Below, one piece after another: positions 30,664-39,288 of a DNA stretch of 64,000 nucleotides. The position numbers and the translations under genes are program-made. Numbering within the stretch: the first letter of the stretch is position 1; each line of letters begins with the position of its first letter. This stretch comes from Synechococcus sp. HK05 (lineage in GTDB: Bacteria > Cyanobacteriota > Cyanobacteriia > PCC-6307 > Cyanobiaceae): NCBI RefSeq assembly GCF_019104765.1, contig NZ_JAHRXJ010000012.1, positions 1 through 64,000 of the forward strand. Direction: 5' to 3'. Below the pieces are notes generated by a model. The model was not told the DNA's origin. It did not search any database and was given only the letters and a program-made list of their open reading frames with translations.

Positions 30664-31446
30664 TCAAGGCAGCGCTGGTAGGGCAGCCCGGCTGGCGTCG
30701 GACGCGACTGACTCCGCCGGAATCGTATCCAAACTGAAGCGATACCCCTGCTGCCGCACCGTTTCGATCCCACCGCCCTCACCCAGGCCCGCCTGCTCGA
30801 GCTTGCGGCGCAAGGTGAGCACCTGCGTATCCACAGAGCGAGGCCCACCACTGAACGGTGGCCAGGCCATGCGCAGCAGCTCGCTGCGGTTGCGCACCAC
30901 CCCGGGCGGCATCAACAACGCACAGAGCAGGGCAAATTCCCGGGGGCTCAGCTCCACGGGCTGATCCCTCAGCGTCACCTGACGCAGCAGCAGATGCACT
31001 TCCAACGGTCCTACGCACACCCGCTCCTGCAGGCCGCTGCGGCTGCGGCGCAGCAGCGAACGGCTACGGGCCGCGAGTTCCTCCAGGCCGAAGGGCTTGC
31101 GCAGCACCTCATCGGCGCCAGCATCGAGCAGCGACACCACAGGCTCGGAGCCCGAGCGCGCCGTGAGCACCATCACCGGGCAGCGCAGCTGGGCCGCCAG
31201 CTTCAAGGCTGTGGTTTCTTCGAGCAGCTCGGCGGCCACCAACAGGTCCGGGGTGAGCTCCTCGCAGAGCGCCACGGCTTCCGAGGCTGTTGCCACCGCC
31301 GCGGCCAGATAGCCGTCCTGGCGGAGGCGCTGGGCCAACACGGTGCGCAGGGTGGGGTGGGGATCCACCACCAACACGCGTTTCAGGGTTGGTTCGGCCC
31401 CAGGGGGTGTGGAGCCGGCAGCGGAGGAATCCACCTGGTTCTCCAT
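30664..31446 (-). CDS. Atypical OmpR-family response regulator without receiver Asp
   Basis: 260 residues. The receiver domain starts KRVLVVDPHPTLRTVLAQRL; where the phospho-acceptor Asp should be, the sequence is PDLLVAAELL, giving Ala72. The conserved Lys survives in VLRKPFG. The C-terminal winged helix is complete (VELSPREFALLCALLMPPGV, SVDTQVLTLRRKLEQAGLGE, IETVRQQGYRFSLD). It therefore probably acts without phosphorylation, like other pseudo-receivers of cyanobacteria (for example NblR-like regulators). The last bases meet the stop of the convergent gene at 30663. Confidence 0.88.
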   Translation of the reverse strand: MENQVDSSAAGSTPPGAEPTLKRVLVVDPHPTLRTVLAQRLRQDGYLAAAVATASEAVALCEELTPDLLVAAELLEETTALKLAAQLRCPVMVLTARSGSEPVVSLLDAGADEVLRKPFGLEELAARSRSLLRRSRSGLQERVCVGPLEVHLLLRQVTLRDQPVELSPREFALLCALLMPPGVVRNRSELLRMAWPPFSGGPRSVDTQVLTLRRKLEQAGLGEGGGIETVRQQGYRFSLDTIPAESVASDASRAALPALP

Positions 31447-31527
31447 GATTCTGCCTACGCTATCCCTGTTTTCCTGGCCAGAGTGGTATCAGGCGATGCC
31501 TTGCCAGCTGTCCCAACCGGTCCGCTC

Positions 31528-31794
31528 ATGACCGCCCTGCAACACCCCGACGCGATCCGCCACTTCCAATCCCTCTGTGATGCCTGCCAGTCACTGGCGA
31601 GCCGCTATCACAGCCCGGCTGAGCTGCGCCTCTACGCCGACGGCTACCTGCACGCCCTGCGCAAAACGGCGGTGCTCGATGCCCTCACCCAGCGGCGCCT
31701 GGAGGAGCTGGTGGATCGCTGGATCATGGATCCCTCCAGCTTCATCGGCCCCGGCGATGACATGAGCACCTTGTACGAAACGGGCCGGAACTGA
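31528..31794 (+). CDS. DUF6761-like small cyanobacterial protein
   Basis: 88 residues from the ATG at 31528: DAIRHFQSLCDACQSLASRY, AELRLYADGYLHALRKTAVL, DALTQRRLEELVDRWIMDPS. From memory this fits the DUF6761 family (RLYxDGYLAALRxxNVL...RLEE), of unknown function. Convergent with grxD. Confidence 0.65.
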   Translation: MTALQHPDAIRHFQSLCDACQSLASRYHSPAELRLYADGYLHALRKTAVLDALTQRRLEELVDRWIMDPSSFIGPGDDMSTLYETGRN

Positions 31795-31809
31795 TCCGGC
31801 CCCGCAGGC

Positions 31810-32130
31810 TCAGGCCAGGGCCACGGCCAGCTTTTCGCGCAGCTCGCCGGAGTTGTACATCTCGATCAGGATGTCGGAGCCGCCGATGAACTCGCCGTTC
31901 ACGTACACCTGGGGAATGGTGGGCCAGTCAGAGAACTCCTTGATGCCCTGACGGATCTCCATATCGGAGAGCACGTCAAAGGTTTCGAAGGCCACCCCCA
32001 GGGAGTTGAGAATCTGTACCACGTTGTTGCTAAAGCCGCACTGGGGCATCAACTTGCTGCCCTTCATGAACACGAACACCGGGCTGCTGCCCACCAGTTG
32101 TTCGATGCGTTGCTGGGTGGAGGCGTCCAT
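31810..32130 (-). CDS. grxD: Monothiol glutaredoxin
   Basis: 106 residues with the Grx4/GrxD hallmark KLMPQCGFSNNVVQILNSLG: a single active-site Cys in CGFS. Also WPTIPQVYVNGEFIGGSDIL with the glutathione-binding TVP-like and GG-D elements. Monothiol glutaredoxins carry and transfer [2Fe-2S] clusters, usually with BolA partners. It sits four bases downstream of bolA, which supports that partnership. Confidence 0.95.
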   Translation of the reverse strand: MDASTQQRIEQLVGSSPVFVFMKGSKLMPQCGFSNNVVQILNSLGVAFETFDVLSDMEIRQGIKEFSDWPTIPQVYVNGEFIGGSDILIEMYNSGELREKLAVALA

Positions 32131-32133
32131 GGA

Positions 32134-32370
32134 TCAGGCGGTGGGGGTGGAGGTCTGCAGGGCCAGGGCGTGAATGGCCTCGCTGGCCAGCTCGCTGCGC
32201 AGGGCGCCGTACACGAGCTGGTGCTGCTTCACGCGGCTCAGGCCGTCGAAAGCGGTGGAGACCACCGTCACCTGCAGGTGATCGCCGCCGCCGGTGAGGT
32301 CTTCCACCTCAACACGGGCATCGGGCAGCGCCTGGGTGATGGCAGCTCGCACCTGGTCGGGATGGACCAT
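32134..32370 (-). CDS. bolA: BolA family protein
   Basis: 78 residues: [40 protein letters not shown] and [15 protein letters not shown]. The invariant His of [10 protein letters not shown] and the GD-x-x-Q-V core fit BolA. It likely binds an Fe-S cluster jointly with the monothiol glutaredoxin encoded immediately downstream. Confidence 0.92.
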   Translation of the reverse strand: MVHPDQVRAAITQALPDARVEVEDLTGGGDHLQVTVVSTAFDGLSRVKQHQLVYGALRSELASEAIHALALQTSTPTA

Positions 32371-32419
32371 GAACTGGAGAGTCGCGAAGCGGGCTAGCGA
32401 GCGAATGTAGGCGCCGCCC

Positions 32420-32947
32420 TCACTGGGCTGCCGGGGTGGCGCTCACTGCGTTGTATGGGGTGGCCACAAAGCCCAGCTCCAGCAGGCTCTGATAAGCCTT
32501 CTGGCCCTGGGGGCTGGTGGGCGACATGCGCTGCACCACGCGCACCAGCAGGGGCACCGCCACCTGGGGCTGGTTCATGCGGCGCAGCAACGCTGCCAGG
32601 CGCAGCTCGATGTTGGCTTGCAGTTCGGTGGCTTCCCGGCCCTTCTGATCCATCTCGCGGGGGATGCGCGCATCGAGGCCGCGGAAGGCACCGGAGAGAC
32701 CCCGGTAGGCGCTCACCAGATAACTGGCCGCTTCCAAGGCTTGGTCGTAATCGCTCTTGGCTTCATTGAGCTTGCCGGCGGCGGCAGCGGCGTCGCCCTG
32801 GGCCACCTTGGCCTGCACCGAAGCCAGATTGAGGCCGGAGCTGGCGGAGGCCAACACCTTCTCGGGCTCCTGCTGGGCCACAGCCGGCAGAGAGGGGGTC
32901 ATCAACGCCAGGGCGCTGAGGGCAAGAGCGGCGATCGGCCGGCGCAC
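32420..32947 (-). CDS. Exported helical repeat protein
   Basis: 175 residues with a signal peptide ([20 protein letters not shown], cleavage near AQQ). The mature part is helical: [40 protein letters not shown], then [20 protein letters not shown]. It resembles TPR-type helical pairs and may be a periplasmic assembly or scaffold protein. No specific family. Confidence 0.65.
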   Translation of the reverse strand: MRRPIAALALSALALMTPSLPAVAQQEPEKVLASASSGLNLASVQAKVAQGDAAAAAGKLNEAKSDYDQALEAASYLVSAYRGLSGAFRGLDARIPREMDQKGREATELQANIELRLAALLRRMNQPQVAVPLLVRVVQRMSPTSPQGQKAYQSLLELGFVATPYNAVSATPAAQ

Positions 32948-32956
32948 GGCAACAAG

Positions 32957-33697
32957 TCAGACGTTGGAAAACTCTACGGGCGTTGCAAAGCCGCCCTCGG
33001 CGGCGCTGCGGCCCACCGCTTCGAGGGCCTGACGCTCCGCCGCGGCCATCGCCTCCGCCAGTTGCGCACTGAAGCGCCGCGCCGCCTCACGGCCGTGGCC
33101 TTCCACATGCAGCGGCGCCCCGAAGGCCAGCGCCGCCCGGTCCCCGAAGCGGGGAATCGCGCGGCCGTAGGCGATGCCAATCGGCAGCACCGGCACCCGC
33201 AAGCCATGGGCCGAGGCCAGCAATGCCAGGCGCGCCAGCCCCTGCATCAGCCGGATCGGGCCGGGTTCGCGCATGATCCGCCCCTCCGGAAACACGACCA
33301 GCTGCTGGCCGGCCTCGAGCAGATCCACGGCAAAGCGCAGGCTGGCGGTTTGCGGTTTGAGCTGATTCACCGGGAAGCAGCCCAGGCGATGCAAAAACCA
33401 GCCCTGCAGCCCCTTCATCTCATCGAGGGTCACCATGAAGCGGCAGTCGCGGCCGCTCACGCGCCTGCCGGCGGCGTAGGGGAGCATCAAGGCATCCCAG
33501 CGGGCCCGGTGGGTGGGGGCCATCAGCACCGGGCCGTGGTGGGGCAAATGCTCGGTGCCGAGCACCGTGAGCGAACGGAAAAAGCCCTTGAGGGCCACGT
33601 CTTGCGTGAGCAGCATCGCCAGGGGCGACAGCCAGGGGCTGATGCCGTTGCACAGGCTCTGCTCGCGCTTGCTCAGCTGACTCGATGCCGTGGCCAC
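32957..33697 (-). CDS. plsC: 1-acyl-glycerol-3-phosphate acyltransferase
   Basis: 246 residues with the acyltransferase motifs [10 protein letters not shown] (HX4D), GCFPVNQ (motif II-like, Phe-Pro-Val), [14 protein letters not shown] (FPEG) and VLPIGIAYG (motif IV). It makes phosphatidic acid in phospholipid synthesis at the membrane. A hydrophobic N-terminal segment ([12 protein letters not shown]) may anchor it. It is divergent from pdxJ with a 128-base gap. Confidence 0.88.
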   Translation of the reverse strand: MATASSQLSKREQSLCNGISPWLSPLAMLLTQDVALKGFFRSLTVLGTEHLPHHGPVLMAPTHRARWDALMLPYAAGRRVSGRDCRFMVTLDEMKGLQGWFLHRLGCFPVNQLKPQTASLRFAVDLLEAGQQLVVFPEGRIMREPGPIRLMQGLARLALLASAHGLRVPVLPIGIAYGRAIPRFGDRAALAFGAPLHVEGHGREAARRFSAQLAEAMAAAERQALEAVGRSAAEGGFATPVEFSNV

Positions 33698-33824
33698 CGT
33701 TCTGCGGCCGGAACGGCCATCTCCAAAGGGTCAACGTAGTGGTGGTGGTGCTCTGGCGCAGCACCGGGCAGGCACTTCCCCCTGCGGCCGAATCCATAAG
33801 ATCCGGGCAACCGCCTCCGATGCC

Positions 33825-34574
33825 ATGGCCAGCCTTGGCGTGAACATCGATCACATCGCCAACGTGCGCCAGGCCCGCCGCACCGTGGAGCCCGATCCGG
33901 TGAGCTACGCGCTGCTGGCGGAACTGGGCGGCGCCGATGGCATCACCGTGCACCTGCGCGAAGACCGCCGCCACATCCAAGACCGCGACGTGGAGCTGCT
34001 GCGGCAGACCGTGCGCAGCCGCCTCAACCTCGAAATGGCCGCCACCGCCGAAATGGAGGCGATCGCCCTGCGCATCCGGCCCGACATGGTGACCCTGGTG
34101 CCGGAGAAGCGCGAAGAAGTCACCACCGAGGGCGGCCTGGATGTGGCCGGCCAGCTCGAACCGCTCAAAGGCCTGGTGGGCCGCCTGCAGGACGCCGGCA
34201 TCGGCGTGAGCCTGTTCGTGGATGCCGAAACCACTCAGCTCGAGGCCTGCCGCGCCACCGGTGCCCGCTGGGTGGAGCTGCACACCGGCACCTACGCCGA
34301 AGCCACTTGGCAGCAGCAACCCCTGGAGCTGGCCCGTCTCACCGAGGGCACGTTCATCGCCCGCAGCCTCGGCCTGCGGGTGAATGCCGGCCATGGCCTC
34401 ACGTATCAGAACGTGGAGCCGGTGGCGGCGATCGAGGGGATGGAGGAGCTCAACATCGGCCACACGATCGTGGCCCGCGCCCTGGCGGTGGGGCTGGAGG
34501 AGGCGGTGCGGCAGATGAAGGCGTTAGTTCAGAATCCCCGCCGGGAACCCCTGTTCGGCAGCACCAGTTCATGA
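33825..34574 (+). CDS. pdxJ: Pyridoxine 5'-phosphate synthase
   Basis: 249 residues with the PdxJ core: [85 protein letters not shown], and [15 protein letters not shown]. It condenses 1-deoxyxylulose 5-phosphate and aminoacetone phosphate in vitamin B6 synthesis. Start by family alignment. It overlaps ycf54 by four bases (ATGA). Confidence 0.95.
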   Translation: MASLGVNIDHIANVRQARRTVEPDPVSYALLAELGGADGITVHLREDRRHIQDRDVELLRQTVRSRLNLEMAATAEMEAIALRIRPDMVTLVPEKREEVTTEGGLDVAGQLEPLKGLVGRLQDAGIGVSLFVDAETTQLEACRATGARWVELHTGTYAEATWQQQPLELARLTEGTFIARSLGLRVNAGHGLTYQNVEPVAAIEGMEELNIGHTIVARALAVGLEEAVRQMKALVQNPRREPLFGSTSS

Positions 34575-34891
34575 CCCAGTACCACTTCGTGGCCGCCAGC
34601 GAGACCTTCCTCACCGTGGAGGAGCCCCTCGATGAGGTGCTGCGCGAGCGGGTGCGCAACTACGGCGAACAGGGCAAGGAGATCGATTTCTGGCTGGTGA
34701 AGCGCCCCGCCTTCCTGAGCGCCCCCGAGCTCAAGGCGATTGCCGATCAGGTGCCCCAGCCCGCCGCGGCTGTGGTGTCCACCGACGCGAAGTTCATCGA
34801 GTTCATGAAGCTGCGCCTGGAGTTCGTGGCCAAGGGCAGCTTTGAAGCCCCCAGCGCCTCCATCCCCGACGCCCTGGCCAGCGCGGCCTGA
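34571..34891 (+). CDS. ycf54: Mg-protoporphyrin ester cyclase complex protein Ycf54
   Basis: 106 residues: [80 protein letters not shown]. This is the Ycf54/DUF2488 signature, a factor needed with CycI/AcsF for isocyclic ring formation of chlorophyll. It is coupled to pdxJ by ATGA. It is thylakoid-associated. Confidence 0.93.
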   Translation: MTQYHFVAASETFLTVEEPLDEVLRERVRNYGEQGKEIDFWLVKRPAFLSAPELKAIADQVPQPAAAVVSTDAKFIEFMKLRLEFVAKGSFEAPSASIPDALASAA

Positions 34892-34903
34892 GGCCTTGAA
34901 GCC

Positions 34904-35257
34904 TCAGAACAGCCCCAGAAACTTCTTGCGCGGTTGCGCGCCATCGGTCGCCGCCACAGGGCGGCCCTGATCGCCGTCCTGCTGGTAGCGGGGTTTGGCA
35001 TCACCGATGGTGAGCAGCGCTTCTTTGTTCTTCCACCAGATCCAGTCGCGGATCGGTGGGGTGCGGGTCAGTTCGGCGCGGGTGAGGCCAAGACCGAGCT
35101 TGCGGGAGGCATCCAGCAGCACCTCCACCATCTGATCGCCATTGCTGCAGTTGGCCAGGGCTTCATTGGTGCGTTTGGCGCCATCGAGCGCTTTCACCAG
35201 GATCGAAACCCGTTGCCCCACCGAGAGCGTGCGCGGATCAACGGGCTGGCTATCCAT
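34904..35257 (-). CDS. Hypothetical protein
   Basis: 117 residues. The core SVGQRVSILVKALDGAKRTN, EALANCSNGDQMVEVLLDAS, RKLGLGLTRAELTRTPPIRD is helical, with WIWWKNKEALLTIG following. It faintly recalls Nif11-like helices (VLLDASRKLGLGLTRAEL), but there is no double-Gly leader end. The C-terminus is basic and Gln-rich. Convergent with ycf54. Confidence 0.6.
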   Translation of the reverse strand: MDSQPVDPRTLSVGQRVSILVKALDGAKRTNEALANCSNGDQMVEVLLDASRKLGLGLTRAELTRTPPIRDWIWWKNKEALLTIGDAKPRYQQDGDQGRPVAATDGAQPRKKFLGLF

Positions 35258-35349
35258 CGGCGCTGGTGTGGTTGCGCGCAGGTTAACGGCGGTGCAGGGA
35301 TGACAGATCCACCACCAACGAGCAAGACTGGATCCAACGCGCCGTCGGT

Positions 35350-36027
35350 ATGACGTCCCCCCAGCGCCGCCCCCATCACTGGGTGATCGGTGACGTTCAT
35401 GGCTGCGCCGATGCGCTGGAGCAGTTGCTCTTGAAGCTTCCTGCGGGAGATCGGCTGATCTTCTGCGGTGATGCGATCAACCGCGGCCCGGGCATCGCCG
35501 CCAGCATGGAGCGCATCTGGAGCCTGGTGGAATCAGGCCGTGCCGTGTGGCTGCGGGGCAACCACGAACAAGACCTGATCAACGGTCTGCAGAGCGGCAA
35601 CTGGCAGGCCGAGCGCCGCCTCGCCGGCTGCGACACCTACCGCCAGCTGGGCGATAGCCGCTGCCGCCAATGGCTCGAGCGGCTGCAGCACCTGCCTCTG
35701 GCCTATTGGGGCGAAGGCTGGGTGGCCACCCATGCCGGCTTTGATCCGAGCACCTGGCAGCCCGACCTGCGGGTGCGTCTCGATTTCTGGCAGAACTACG
35801 ACGGCCGCTTCGGTGATGTGGTGATCGGCCACACCCCCGGCCCCCATGTGCGCCGGCTGCACCACATCGTGATGGTCGACACCGGCGCCTGCTACGGCGG
35901 CGACCTCAGCGCCTACTGCCCTGAAACCCAGGCTGTGCTCTCGGTGCCCGGCCTGCGGGCCGAACAGGCCAGCCCCCTGCCGGGCTTCCGCGCCCGCTCC
36001 CCCGAGCCGGCCGCCGCCCTGGGCTGA
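35350..36027 (+). CDS. Serine/threonine-phosphatase-like metallophosphoesterase
   Basis: 225 residues with intact motifs of the PPP/ApaH-type fold: HWVIGDVHGCADALEQLLLK, IFCGDAINRGPG, VWLRGNHEQDLI, WVATHAGFDP and VVIGHTPGPH. All metal ligands are present (D-x-H, GD, GNHE, H, GH-T). It may act on phosphoproteins or diadenosine tetraphosphate. It lies three bases before recC and might be co-transcribed. Confidence 0.88.
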   Translation: MTSPQRRPHHWVIGDVHGCADALEQLLLKLPAGDRLIFCGDAINRGPGIAASMERIWSLVESGRAVWLRGNHEQDLINGLQSGNWQAERRLAGCDTYRQLGDSRCRQWLERLQHLPLAYWGEGWVATHAGFDPSTWQPDLRVRLDFWQNYDGRFGDVVIGHTPGPHVRRLHHIVMVDTGACYGGDLSAYCPETQAVLSVPGLRAEQASPLPGFRARSPEPAAALG

Positions 36028-36030
36028 GCC

Positions 36031-39000
36031 TTGCTCACGCTCTACCGCAGCAATCGCGCTGAACTGCTGGCCCAGGTGTTGGCCGCCCAGCTGCAGCTCG
36101 AGCCGCCCGGCCCGCTCGAGCAGGTGCAGGTGGTGGTGAACACCTGGCCCACCAGCCGCTGGCTGGGGGAGCAGATCGCCACGGGCCTCAGCGCCGGTAT
36201 CGCCGCCAACCTGCGCTTCCCCTTTCCCACCAGCCAGCTGCGCCAACTGGTGGATCACTGGCTCGGCGGCACCCCCGCCACAGGCCCCGATCCCTGGCGC
36301 GCCCAAAACCTGGTGTGGCCCCTGCTCGAGCTGTTGCCAGAGCTGCTGGAGCACCCAGAAGCAGCCCCCCTGCAGCGCTGGCTGCAGCAGCGCCAAGGCC
36401 ACAGCCAACTGCGCCAGCTGGATCGCCCCCTCTGGCAGCTGGCCCGCGCCATCGCCGATGCCATCGACGACTACGGCCTCTACCGCCCCGCCATGCTCGA
36501 GGCCTGGCTGCAGGGCCAGGCAGTGGATGGCCGCGGCCAAGCGCTGGGGCCGGCGCTGCTCTGGCAGCCGCTGTTGGTGCAGCGCCTGGCGGCAGCCCTG
36601 CCCGGGGAAGCCTTCGGCCTGCGGGCCCTGGCCCTGATCCGCCGGCTGCAGCAGGGCTGGCGGCCTGAATCCACCAGCCCCCAACCCCTGCGCCTGTTTG
36701 GCCTGAGCAGCCTGGCGCCGGTGCAGGTGGAGCTGCTCCAGGCGATCTCGGCCTGCCAGGCGGTGGAGCTCTACCTGCTCACCCCTTGCCGCGACCTGTG
36801 GCAGCGGCGCGACGCCGCCGGCAGCCGTGATCCGCTCAGCAGTGATTGGCTTCTGGAGGTGCCGGGCCTGGAGGCACGCTTCGGGCGGCTCGGGGCGGAA
36901 TTTCAACAGCTGCTCGAAGGGAGCGGCGAGAACCAGCTGGGCCCATGGCGCGAAGGGGATCTGTTTTTTGCACCGGCGGCGGTGGCGATCGACCAGGGCC
37001 GCCCCCCCACGCTGCTGGAGCAACTGCAGGAACGGCTGGCCAGCGGCAGTGCCGATGGGGAAGCCGGCGCCACGCTCCAGGCCCACCCCGGCGACAGCTC
37101 CCTGGAGTTCCACGCCTGCCCGGGCCGGTTGCGCCAGCTGCAGGTGCTGCGCGATCGGTTGTTGCAGCTGCTGGCCGCCGATCCCAGCCTCGAACCACGC
37201 GACATCCTGGTGATGACCCCCCAGGTGGAGGCCTTCGCGCCGCTGGTGGGCGCCGTGTTCGGCGACAGCGGCGCTACCGGCGTGCCCCTGCCCTGGCGCC
37301 TCACCGACCGCAGCCAACAAAGCGAGGCGGGCATCAGCCAGGGCTTGCTCGAGTTGCTGCAACTCGGCGGGGAACGCTTCACCGCCTCGGCCCTGGAGCG
37401 CTTGCTCGCCTGCACGCCGCTGCTCAGGGCCCAGGGGCTTGAGGGGGATGACGCCGCGGCCATCAGCCGGGTGCTGCAGGAGGCCGGCTTCCGCTGGGGG
37501 CTCGACGCCCGCGATCGCGGTGGCGATGGCACCCACAGCCTCGAATGGGCCCTCGATCGCCTGGTGCTCGGCCTGGTGCTGCCCCAGCGGCCCGGCCTGG
37601 CCCCAGGCGCGTGCGCCCCTCTGGCGATGGAGGGCAGCCTCGAGCAACAGGAGCGCTGGATCGGCCTGCTGCGCGCCCTACTGGAGCAACTGCGCTGGCT
37701 GGCCACACCGCGCACACCGACGCAGTGGATCGAGGGGCTGCGGCCGCTGCTGCACACCCTGTTTGGCGATGGCGGCGAGCGGGCCTGGGAGCTGCAGAGC
37801 CTCCACGCGGTGCTGGCCGATTGGAAGACGGTGGCCAGCACCAGCGCCCTGGAGCTGGCGGCGCCGGTGGTGGCAGAGCTGCTCGGCGAACGGCTGAGCG
37901 AGGGCAGCGGCCGCTTCGGCCACCGCTCTGGCGCCCTCACCATCAGCGCCCTGGAGCCGATGCGCGCCATTCCCCACAAGGTGGTGGTGCTGATGGGCCT
38001 CGATGCCGGCGCCTTCCCCCGCCAGCGCCAGCGCCCCGGCTTCCACCTGCTCGAGCAACAGCGCCAGCTGGGCGACCCCAACAGCGGCGATCAAGACCGC
38101 TACGTGCTGCTCGAGAGCCTGCTCTCGGCGCGGCAGCACCTGGTGGTGAGCTGGAGCAACCGCGATGAACGCACCGGCGAAGCCCTGGAGGCCTCCACCC
38201 CGGTGCGGCAATGGCTGGAGTGGCTCAGCCGCGAGCTGCCGCAGCTGCCCCTGCGGGTGCACTGCGCCAACCCCCTGGAGCGCGCCAATTTCCTGGCGGC
38301 CGAACCCTGGCCGCCCGCCAGCTGCGACCGCCGCCTGCTGCAGGCCCGCCAACAGCTCGAGCAGGGCCGCACCGCAGCGCCCCAGCGGGGGCTGGCCTTC
38401 AGCGCCATGCCGCCGCCAGCGGCAGAGCCCCCCGCCACCGCCGAGCAGGCCTGGAGCGATCTGCGCGCCTGGGTGGAGCAGCCGCAACGCCGCTGGCTCG
38501 AGGGGCTGGGCCTGCGGCCCCGGGAGTTCGATCACCCCGTGCTCGATCGCGATGCCCTCGAACTGGGCGAACGGGAGCGGGCGGCGCTGCTGCGCCAACA
38601 GCTCGATCCCCTGCCTGAGGAGCTGCCCGACTGGCCGCACTTGGAGCGGGGCACGGGCCTGCTGCCCCCCCAGGCCGCCGGTGCCCTGGAGGTGGAGCAG
38701 CTGGAGCAGCGCTGGCTGGCCTTGCGCAGCTGCTTGGAGGGGCTCGGCGAGGCGCAGCAGCGCCCGGCCCATTGGCAGGGGCTCACGGGCGCGCTCACCT
38801 GGCGCGGCCGCCAGCTGGTGTTGGTGCATAGCGCTAAGCCGCGCACCCCGCAGCGCCTGGTGCTCTGGCTGGAGCTGCTGCTCGCCTGTGCAGCCGGCCA
38901 AGCCCCGAGCGGCGCCGCCCTGGTGGGCCGTGATGGCCACCGCTTCCGGGTGCTGGAGCGCCTCGAAGCCCTGCCTGCGGCGGAGGCAGCGCAGGAGCTC

Positions 39001-39288
39001 GAGCAACTGCGCCAGTGGCACCACACCCACCGCGAGCGCTGCTGGCCCCTTCCCCCCGACACCGGCTGGGCCTACGCCGCGGCCAGCGAGCAGCGCCGCT
39101 GGAGCGCAGCCCTGGGGGCCTGGGAAGGCAACGCCCTGCTGCGGGGTGAGCGGCAGGATCCGGTGCAGGCGGTGTGTTTCGGCGCCGATCTCCCCCTGGA
39201 GCAGCTGCTCACCCCCGAGCTTCAGGCCCTGGCGATGCAGCTGCATGGGCCCCTGTTGCAACGGCGCCAGGAGGAGAAGAAGCGATGA
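36031..39288 (+). CDS. recC: Exodeoxyribonuclease V gamma subunit (RecC)
   Basis: 1085 residues from a TTG at 36031 (LLTLYRSNRAELLAQVLAAQ). RecC landmarks: NTWPTSRWLGEQIATGLSAG, IAANLRFPFPTSQLRQLVDH near the N-terminus, LRLFGLSSLAPVQVELLQAI, DILVMTPQVEAFAPLVGAVF, and RAIPHKVVVLMGLDAGAFPR later. It is the helicase-like, Chi-recognising subunit of the RecBCD double-strand-break enzyme. The composition is very rich in Leu/Gln/Ala. The length fits. It overlaps recB by four bases. Confidence 0.93.
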   Translation: MLTLYRSNRAELLAQVLAAQLQLEPPGPLEQVQVVVNTWPTSRWLGEQIATGLSAGIAANLRFPFPTSQLRQLVDHWLGGTPATGPDPWRAQNLVWPLLELLPELLEHPEAAPLQRWLQQRQGHSQLRQLDRPLWQLARAIADAIDDYGLYRPAMLEAWLQGQAVDGRGQALGPALLWQPLLVQRLAAALPGEAFGLRALALIRRLQQGWRPESTSPQPLRLFGLSSLAPVQVELLQAISACQAVELYLLTPCRDLWQRRDAAGSRDPLSSDWLLEVPGLEARFGRLGAEFQQLLEGSGENQLGPWREGDLFFAPAAVAIDQGRPPTLLEQLQERLASGSADGEAGATLQAHPGDSSLEFHACPGRLRQLQVLRDRLLQLLAADPSLEPRDILVMTPQVEAFAPLVGAVFGDSGATGVPLPWRLTDRSQQSEAGISQGLLELLQLGGERFTASALERLLACTPLLRAQGLEGDDAAAISRVLQEAGFRWGLDARDRGGDGTHSLEWALDRLVLGLVLPQRPGLAPGACAPLAMEGSLEQQERWIGLLRALLEQLRWLATPRTPTQWIEGLRPLLHTLFGDGGERAWELQSLHAVLADWKTVASTSALELAAPVVAELLGERLSEGSGRFGHRSGALTISALEPMRAIPHKVVVLMGLDAGAFPRQRQRPGFHLLEQQRQLGDPNSGDQDRYVLLESLLSARQHLVVSWSNRDERTGEALEASTPVRQWLEWLSRELPQLPLRVHCANPLERANFLAAEPWPPASCDRRLLQARQQLEQGRTAAPQRGLAFSAMPPPAAEPPATAEQAWSDLRAWVEQPQRRWLEGLGLRPREFDHPVLDRDALELGERERAALLRQQLDPLPEELPDWPHLERGTGLLPPQAAGALEVEQLEQRWLALRSCLEGLGEAQQRPAHWQGLTGALTWRGRQLVLVHSAKPRTPQRLVLWLELLLACAAGQAPSGAALVGRDGHRFRVLERLEALPAAEAAQELEQLRQWHHTHRERCWPLPPDTGWAYAAASEQRRWSAALGAWEGNALLRGERQDPVQAVCFGADLPLEQLLTPELQALAMQLHGPLLQRRQEEKKR

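Noticed and set aside
30994-31527. N-terminal extension of the DUF6761-like gene
   Set aside because: The extension is the antisense of the response regulator; the family start is at 31528.
35533-37647. 704-codon open frame antisense to the phosphoesterase and recC
   Set aside because: Gln/Ala/Leu/Gly-biased and low in charged-residue order; it mirrors the GC-rich recC coding strand, whose motifs are clear.
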